7,164 nt of DNA, from the NCBI GenBank assembly GCA_947631715.1, contig CANRMK010000122.1, positions 1-7,164 on the forward strand, written 5' to 3'. Numbering within the stretch: the first letter of the stretch is position 1; each line of letters opens with the position of its first letter. This DNA is from an uncultured Acetatifactor sp. (lineage in GTDB: Bacteria > Bacillota > Clostridia > Lachnospirales > Lachnospiraceae). Made by a program: the position numbers and the translations under genes. Positions 1-4,395 of this stretch are shown here, one piece after another. The notes under the pieces were generated by a model. That model did not search any database. It was not told the origin of the DNA and worked only from the letters and a program-made list of their open reading frames with translations.

Positions 1-33
1 TGCACAGAGTAAATGACATGGTAGGAGAACATA

Positions 34-804
34 ATGAGGAAGAAATTATTGGCGGTACTATTGTCAACGGGGCTGTCCGTATCGGCGCTGTGCGGCTGCG
101 GAGAAAGCAGGGAGGCCGGGAGCAGTGCAGTTGAAATAGAGGAAAGTTCAGAAAGCGTGGAGGAAACCTCGGAAATAGAGGAAGATGTTTCCGGGACCGG
201 AGAAGGGAGCGAAAGTCCCACCGTGGAGGAGTCATCTGAGGAAACGGAGAAAATATGGGTCTGCACCAAGCGAACGTCATATTACATGGATGGCAGTTTG
301 TGCAATGAATGTGGATTTGAATATGATACTGCCGGGAACATGACGAAAGCAATATTGTATGATGAAGGCAGTGTGAAACGTGAGTATGAATATGACGCTG
401 CCGGGAACCTGATAAGGATTACCCGTTATGACTCTGATGGCAATCCGTACGACGTAATTGAATATGAAAATGAATATGAATACGACGCAGCCGGGAACCT
501 GATAAGGGAAACCCATTATCGCTTGGGCGGTTCTGTCTATGAACCTGATGATGAATATGAAAATAGATATGAATACGACGCAGCCGGGAATCTGATAAGG
601 GTAAGTTACGTTCGGTTTAGCGATGTGGTCTATGAATATGGATATGGATATGAATATGATGCTGCCGGGAACAAGACGAAGATGGCAAGGTATGACCCGG
701 ACGGCAGTATACATATAGGAGGGGACGAAGAGCCGATTGTTGGCAGTAGCGGAGCAGAATATGTAGTTGAATATGAATACCGATCCATCCCTGCGACCCA
801 GTGA
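34..804 (+). CDS. YD-repeat (RHS-like) lipoprotein, 256 aa
   Basis: Probably a surface-anchored lipoprotein of unknown role. Seen: MRKK followed by a hydrophobic stretch (residues 5-19) and a lipobox ending L19-C20-G21-C22, so C22 is the likely lipidated residue after signal peptidase II cleavage. Residues 24-74 are a Ser/Glu-rich, strongly acidic stalk without predicted fold. Residues 77-93 contain three Cys (77, 90, 93). From residue 95 there are five copies of a motif close to EYDAAGNLIR, starting at residues 96, 119, 149, 180 and 207, and a terminal EYEY echo near 247. Established: YD/GN motifs are the hallmark of RHS/YD repeats, which form beta-sheet shells in large RHS and teneurin proteins and often bind carbohydrate. 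Five repeats are too few for a closed RHS cocoon, and no toxin or RHS core domain follows. Start choice: AGGAGA at 23-28 lies 5 nt before the ATG. The gene is visibly A-richer than its neighbours. It is convergent with the gene ending at 1082. Confidence 0.85.
   Translation: MRKKLLAVLLSTGLSVSALCGCGESREAGSSAVEIEESSESVEETSEIEEDVSGTGEGSESPTVEESSEETEKIWVCTKRTSYYMDGSLCNECGFEYDTAGNMTKAILYDEGSVKREYEYDAAGNLIRITRYDSDGNPYDVIEYENEYEYDAAGNLIRETHYRLGGSVYEPDDEYENRYEYDAAGNLIRVSYVRFSDVVYEYGYGYEYDAAGNKTKMARYDPDGSIHIGGDEEPIVGSSGAEYVVEYEYRSIPATQ
385..600 (+). repeat. Near-identical 33-bp coding repeats in the YD lipoprotein gene
   Basis: Three 33-bp units encoding YEYDAAGNLIR lie at 385-417, 475-507 and 568-600, offset by 90 and 93 bp. 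The second and third differ at one base (an AAC/AAT codon), and the first differs from the second at two silent positions. Two weaker copies flank them, at about 316-348 and 649-681. The silent-site identity suggests recent internal duplication or gene conversion, not only selection on the protein. Copy number could therefore vary between strains. Confidence 0.85.
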
Positions 805-850
805 TATGCCGCAGGCTTTTTGGGGAATCGTACACTTAGAAGGACAGTCC

Positions 851-870
851 GGTCCCGCTAGGGCGGGGCC
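851..870. terminator. GC-rich hairpin downstream of the YD lipoprotein gene (possible terminator)
   Basis: GGTCCCGC (851-858) pairs with GCGGGGCC (863-870) over 8 bp, with one G-T wobble and a 4-base TAGG loop. It starts 46 nt after the lipoprotein stop codon. The downstream sequence on either strand is not T-rich, so it is at best a weak intrinsic terminator, or just an RNA structure. It is the best terminator candidate for the + strand gene in this gap. Confidence 0.35.
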
Positions 871-909
871 TGGTCTGCGATCCATGAAAATACAGAAAAG
901 AGGGAAACT

Positions 910-993
910 ATGAATATCTTGAAGCTCAGAGAGAGGAAAGGCTGTTCTGATGCTGTCAGGAATCGTGAACAGGGCAACGGAAACAGGCAATAA
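910..993 (+). CDS. Doubtful 27-codon small ORF
   Basis: An ATG at 910 is preceded by a purine-rich AGAGGGAAA (899-907) that is close to the start but could serve as a weak ribosome binding site. The ORF runs 27 codons to TAA at 991-993 and encodes a basic, Arg/Asn/Gln-rich peptide beginning MNILKLRERKGC and ending GNGNRQ. It has no signal peptide, membrane segment or domain that I recognise. It sits in the gap between the lipoprotein gene and the convergent unknown gene, between two hairpins. It could be a real small protein, a decayed fragment of an older gene, or chance. I favour chance or a remnant. Confidence 0.2.
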   Translation: MNILKLRERKGCSDAVRNREQGNGNRQ

Positions 994-1012
994 CGCCCTG
1001 CGAAAATGAACT

Positions 1013-1049
1013 GTCTCCGGACGCTTCGTGACCGGAAGTGTCCGGAGAT
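1013..1049 (-). terminator. Long hairpin between convergent genes, candidate terminator of the unknown - strand gene
   Basis: A 13-bp stem pairs 1015-1027 with 1035-1047 around a 7-base loop. There is one G-T wobble (1023/1039), and T1014-A1048 plus a G-T pair extend the stem. It lies 35 nt beyond the stop codon (1082-1084) of the - strand gene. Read on the - strand, the stem is followed by ACAGTTCATTTTCG, which is moderately T-rich. That suits an intrinsic terminator for the - strand gene better than for the + strand lipoprotein gene, whose stop codon is about 210 nt away. Confidence 0.55.
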
Positions 1050-1081
1050 CATCGGCCAGGGCGCCAGGTACGGCACCGGCC

Positions 1082-1939
1082 CTACACTGTCACGTCCATA
1101 TTTGCGCCCTCTGCAGCGGCAGGAACATTTGCCGTCACGGGCACTTCCGCTCCGGAGAGCTCCAGACTTACAGGTTCTGTGGACGCTGCGCCTCCGGAAC
1201 CGCCAGAGCTGCCTGAACTGCCGGAGGAAGCGGCCTGCTTTTCCCTTACGAGCTTGTTGAACAGAGCTTTCAGGTACTTCATATCCGCTTCCATGATCTC
1301 GCGGAGCTCGTCACTGCGGTGCTTTGCTTTTAACTGTTTGAGGTCTGAGGCCTCCATGCTGCCTGAGAGCATTTGGCCCAGGGCCTCGGAATCCTGGATC
1401 AGATCGTCTTCGGGGTCTTCCGCTGAGGCGGCAGCCTCATCTTCCAATGCCTTTCTGGCGTTTTCCAGTTCTCTCATCAGCTGCTTTAGTTCCTCTGCGC
1501 TCATACCGAGAAGTTCTTCGGGATCCATGCCGTCCATGGCGGAGATTTCATATTCTTCTTCCGATTCCGATGCCTGGGCCTGCCCTTTTTCGAGAGCTTC
1601 CTCCTGACGCAGATGGCGCATCCGCTTTCGGGCGACGCGCTCCAGGCCTTTCGCATGGGCGATGGCGTTCTCCACCTCCTCCTGATCGTATTCATCATTC
1701 CGGAGATTCCGCTGTAAAAGAGCGATCTGTCTGCGGGCCTTTGCCGCCGCCTGCCTGGCGCCGCCGGAGGTCTTTGCCTGCATCAGCTGGGCAGAAATCG
1801 CCTTAAAATTGTAATTGAGCCGTTTTTTTCTGACTTTGGCCGGAGTTGTCCAGCCGATGCTTCCGGCATAAGAGCCGTCAGCGTTCTTCAGAGTGATTCG
1901 ATGATATTTGACAGAATTGCTTCCTATCCCTATGCTCAT
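1082..1939 (-). CDS. Charged coiled-coil-type protein of unknown function, 285 aa
   Basis: I do not recognise a named family. The N-terminus (MSIGIGSNSV, then a GSYAGSIGW segment at 22-30) resembles hypothetical proteins I associate with Lachnospiraceae, but I cannot name a function. Residues 34-118 are strongly basic and helical (VRKKR at 36-40, repeated AR/KAR motifs at 61-70, and an RVARKRMRHLRQEE stretch at 101-114). Residues 122-180 are strongly acidic, including MSAEELKQLMRELE at 146-159, which looks coiled-coil. Residues 199-235 form another charged helix. Residues 238-252 are a Ser/Gly linker, and the last 33 residues are a hydrophobic/small-residue tail ending DVTV. There is no signal peptide and no transmembrane helix. 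Start choice: on the - strand, GGAGG lies 8 nt before the ATG at 1939. The gene is divergent from the DUF2264 gene and convergent with the lipoprotein gene, so it is probably monocistronic. A structural, scaffold or nucleic-acid/surface-associated role is possible, but the sequence does not decide. Confidence 0.85.
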   Translation of the reverse strand: MSIGIGSNSVKYHRITLKNADGSYAGSIGWTTPAKVRKKRLNYNFKAISAQLMQAKTSGGARQAAAKARRQIALLQRNLRNDEYDQEEVENAIAHAKGLERVARKRMRHLRQEEALEKGQAQASESEEEYEISAMDGMDPEELLGMSAEELKQLMRELENARKALEDEAAASAEDPEDDLIQDSEALGQMLSGSMEASDLKQLKAKHRSDELREIMEADMKYLKALFNKLVREKQAASSGSSGSSGGSGGAASTEPVSLELSGAEVPVTANVPAAAEGANMDVTV

Positions 1940-1942
1940 AGA

Positions 1943-1985
1943 CCTGTCCTCCGTGATCCGTCTGATGCCTGTCGTCCGTGACCGG
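1943..1985. repeat. 25-nt imperfect tandem repeat in the leader of the unknown - strand gene
   Basis: CCTGTCCTCCGTGATCCG (1943-1960) recurs as CCTGTCGTCCGTGACCGG (1968-1985), a direct repeat with a 25-nt period and only a few mismatches. The copy nearest the gene contains the ribosome binding site (CCTCC on +, GGAGG on -). The farther copy has lost that match (CGTCC), so only one copy can work as a Shine-Dalgarno. This looks like a small local duplication of the translation start region. Confidence 0.6.
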
Positions 1986-2124
1986 CGTTATCCCGCATTC
2001 TGTGTGCGGCGGGCCATTTCGGCCTCTGCGTCCTCGATTTGCTTCTTTTATAATATATCGGCGCTGCTTCGGAAAAAATCAATTGCCGGAATACATTTTT
2101 TACAGGATTTCTAAAGGAAGAACA

Positions 2125-2153
2125 TTTTCAGGAAGAGGAAGCTGTGATATGAT
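2125..2153 (+). promoter_or_regulatory. Candidate sigma-A promoter with extended -10 for the DUF2264 gene
   Basis: A TTTTCA -35 element (2125-2130, 4 of 6 matches) and a TATGAT -10 element (2148-2153, 5 of 6) are separated by exactly 17 bp. TG at 2145-2146, one base before the -10, makes it an extended -10. Transcription would start near 2160, giving a leader of about 30 nt that contains AGGAGGG (2176-2182), 9 nt before the ATG at 2192. No operator dyad is obvious next to it. Confidence 0.55.
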
Positions 2154-2191
2154 AAAAATCGGAAAACAGAATGACAGGAGGGTCATGACGT

Positions 2192-4264
2192 ATGAAATTT
2201 ATACCAAGAACCTTAGACGATACCTTAAGCCCCTATACCGGACTGACCAGGGAAAGCTGGCTGGAGGCGGGGAGATATCTGCTGGAGGGGATCTTTCAGA
2301 ATATTCCGGAGCACACGCATCCCGTGGTGATGCCCAGAAAAGAAACGGAAATCACCTATCCTCATCTGAACGCCCCGGAGGAGGTACAGCGAACTCAGCG
2401 CACGGCGGAGGTCTTTGAGGGACTGACCCGGTCTTTCTTTATTGCGGCGCCCATGATACAGAATATTCCGGATCTGAAGATCTGCGGCTATTCCATGGCG
2501 GAATATTATAAGGAGCATGTGCTGAGGGTCTGCACCAAAGGCGATGAGCTCTATGTGGGAACCTATGAGGATCAGCAGGAGATCACGGGGCATATGGATC
2601 CTTTCAGGACGTTCCAGCAGACCGTGGAGACCTGTGCTCTGGTCATCTGTCTCTGGGTCAGCAGGGAACAAATATGGAATACTTATACCAGGGAGCAAAA
2701 AGATGTGATCGCCGCATTTCTGCAGGGATACGCTCATGCCAATACGGTCCCGCAGAACTGGAGGCTGTTCAATATGCTGGACATGGCGTTCTTGCATATG
2801 GAGGGCTATCCTATCCAGAAAGACATTATGCGCGACCATGCACAGGCCATTTTGAACTATTATGCGGGCGACGGGTGGTATCGGGACGGCCATTCCTTTG
2901 ACTATTATTCCTGCTGGGCCTTTAATGTGTATGCGCCTATCTGGAATCTGTGGTACGGTTACGAAAATGAACCCTGGCTGGCGGAACAGTTCGAGGAACA
3001 TTCCAACAGGCTGATGGAGACTTACGGGAATTTCTTCGACAGGGATGGCTGGACGAATATGTGGGGGCGCAGCAACATTTACCGGAATGCGGCTACCAGC
3101 GCCTTTGACGGAAATCTGATGCTGCGAAACAGCAGCGCGGACCCGGGGCTTGCAAGGCGGATCTCCTCCGGCTCGCTGATGCAGTTCCTGAGCAGAGAGG
3201 ATTTTCTGTATAAGGGAGTGCCGACCCTGGGATTTTACGGGCAGTTCTCGCCCCTGGTGCAGGGATATTCCTGCGCAGAGTCCCCTTTCTGGCTGGGGAA
3301 AGCGTTCCTCTGCCTGCATCTTCCGGCGGATCACCCTTTCTGGACGGCGAAAGAGAACAACGGCGCATGGGATCGGCTGGGGGAGCGGGAGGTGAAAACG
3401 ACCTGCCTGGACGGTCCCGCTCTGTGCTTTTCCAACCATCAGGCGAGCGGAGAGACGATCCTGCGCACGGGAAAGGTGGTAAAAGCGCCCGGAGATATCC
3501 ACGGTATGTGGAATTATTCCAAGCTCTGTTATAATACCAAGTATCCCTGGGAGTCCTCCCCCTGCCCGGAGGTGGAGGCACAGCAGTATGTCCTGAAGGA
3601 TCTGACTACGGGAACATTTTCCAGGGCGAATGTGACTTTCTGGCACGGACAGAGGGACGGCATGGGAAAACAGAGCGAAATATTGTACCGCAGACAGTTC
3701 TTTGATTATAGCCTTGAAAAAGAATGCCACTGGATCCAGGCCATCAACCTTGCGGACTTCGCAGTGCCTTACGGGATCTTCCGGGCGGATAAGCTGCGGC
3801 TGCACAGATGCCCTGTGGAGCTGACGCTGGGGGCGTACGGCTTCCCTGACAATAAAACGGAGATTCTTGAGAAGTCCTGCGAAGATGCCAGGGCTGTGAT
3901 CCTGAAGGGAAAGGATTCCCAGGGCATGGAAAAGCAGCTGGCCATGACCATCTGCGGCGGCTGGAAAGATCTGAAGATCGTTCACAGCAGGGGTACCAAT
4001 CCCGATTCCGAACATTCCCTGATTGTGTACGCAATAACGGACAGAAAGAAACAGTACGGATATGAGCCCTATATCCTGCTGTCCCAGGTGCTTACGAAAG
4101 AGAGCCATGAGGATTTTACGGACGAGGAGCTTTTTCCGCTTCAGCAGGTCCACTATACGGATCCGGAGGGCTGCGGCGGCTATGGCCCGGTGGAGCTGGT
4201 CATGAAAGACGGAAGTGTGAAGAGGATCGTCTATGAGGGAATAGAGGGGAATCTGCAGCTATAA
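2192..4264 (+). CDS. DUF2264 family protein, probable intracellular carbohydrate-active enzyme, 690 aa
   Basis: I recognise the DUF2264 family from its overall pattern, mainly in the N-terminal half: a GWYRDGHSFDYYSCWAFN block at 228-245 and WGRSNIYRNAATSAF at 291-305, which matches the family's GRS-x-x-YR motif. Upstream are Trp/Tyr-rich helices (residues 20-220) of the kind found in alpha/alpha-barrel glycosidases and lyases. Residues from about 400 onward are beta-rich and probably form the C-terminal sheet domain. Established: DUF2264 genes sit in polysaccharide utilisation loci in Bacteroidetes and Firmicutes. I recall, without being certain, that relatives were placed among beta-glucuronidase-type glycoside hydrolases (possibly GH154), so action on uronic-acid ends is a hypothesis. 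The N-terminus (MKFIPRTLDD) has no signal peptide, so it is probably cytoplasmic. Start choice: AGGAGGG lies 9 nt before the ATG. The gene ends TAA at 4262-4264 and is convergent with the GH28 gene 119 bases away, which supports a shared pectic or uronic oligosaccharide role. The catalytic residues cannot be assigned by eye. Confidence 0.93.
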   Translation: MKFIPRTLDDTLSPYTGLTRESWLEAGRYLLEGIFQNIPEHTHPVVMPRKETEITYPHLNAPEEVQRTQRTAEVFEGLTRSFFIAAPMIQNIPDLKICGYSMAEYYKEHVLRVCTKGDELYVGTYEDQQEITGHMDPFRTFQQTVETCALVICLWVSREQIWNTYTREQKDVIAAFLQGYAHANTVPQNWRLFNMLDMAFLHMEGYPIQKDIMRDHAQAILNYYAGDGWYRDGHSFDYYSCWAFNVYAPIWNLWYGYENEPWLAEQFEEHSNRLMETYGNFFDRDGWTNMWGRSNIYRNAATSAFDGNLMLRNSSADPGLARRISSGSLMQFLSREDFLYKGVPTLGFYGQFSPLVQGYSCAESPFWLGKAFLCLHLPADHPFWTAKENNGAWDRLGEREVKTTCLDGPALCFSNHQASGETILRTGKVVKAPGDIHGMWNYSKLCYNTKYPWESSPCPEVEAQQYVLKDLTTGTFSRANVTFWHGQRDGMGKQSEILYRRQFFDYSLEKECHWIQAINLADFAVPYGIFRADKLRLHRCPVELTLGAYGFPDNKTEILEKSCEDARAVILKGKDSQGMEKQLAMTICGGWKDLKIVHSRGTNPDSEHSLIVYAITDRKKQYGYEPYILLSQVLTKESHEDFTDEELFPLQQVHYTDPEGCGGYGPVELVMKDGSVKRIVYEGIEGNLQL

Positions 4265-4314
4265 CACGGCGGGAACGGCTGATCGGAAAGGCCGTGCTGC
4301 CCTGTCATGATAAT

Positions 4315-4395
4315 GCTGTCCGGTATATTGGACATAAAGGCCCGCCCTGCCACAGCCTGGCAGGACGGGCAAAACTTTCTGTATTATCGGACAGC
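4315..4395. repeat. 8-bp inverted repeat bracketing the terminator
   Basis: GCTGTCCG (4315-4322) is the exact reverse complement of CGGACAGC (4388-4395). The two arms enclose the 4340-4370 hairpin, and the right arm lies in the last codons of the GH28 gene. A separate shorter hairpin, TGTCC (4317-4321) with GGACA (4330-4334), competes for the left arm. The arms may extend the terminator structure or may be coincidental. Confidence 0.35.
4340..4370 (-). terminator. Intrinsic terminator between DUF2264 and GH28, best formed on the - strand
   Basis: GCCCG (4340-4344) pairs with CGGGC (4366-4370), and CCTGCCA (4346-4352) pairs with TGGCAGG (4358-4364), around a 5-base loop. The single position between the two blocks is C4345/A4365. 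It is a mismatch in + strand RNA but a G-U pair in - strand RNA, giving an unbroken 13-bp stem there. On the - strand the stem begins 13 nt after the GH28 stop codon, is preceded by TTTT and is followed by CTTTATGT. It may also stop DUF2264 transcripts, less efficiently. Confidence 0.8.

Noticed and set aside
316..681. Regular repeats considered as a CRISPR-like array
   Set aside because: The units are in frame, encode a known YD motif, have unequal intervals that are also coding, and lie within a gene with a signal peptide.
277..990. 237-codon open frame on the - strand across the YD-repeat gene
   Set aside because: Its Ile/Phe-rich repeats (such as GCVVFISIFIF) are the reverse complement of the YD coding repeats. 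They would mimic membrane segments but are a by-product of the lipoprotein sequence.
1038..1607. 189-codon Ser-rich open frame on the + strand
   Set aside because: It is antisense to the 285-aa gene, and its Ser runs come from the Glu/Ala/Leu codons on the other strand. The - strand frame has a proper ribosome binding site and terminator.
2154..2168. Possible cre (CcpA) site just upstream of the DUF2264 gene
   Set aside because: The central CG and flanking A-runs resemble a cre site, but the TG and CA ends do not fall at the required spacing.
1978..2418. 146-codon open frame on the + strand overlapping the DUF2264 start
   Set aside because: It overlaps the true gene in another frame, crosses the promoter region and lacks a ribosome binding site or domain.
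2225..4153. 642-codon open frame on the - strand opposite DUF2264
   Set aside because: It is fully antisense to a gene with clear family motifs and a good ribosome binding site. Its translation has no recognisable domain and is rich in His/Arg/Pro, as expected of a shadow frame of GC-rich codons.
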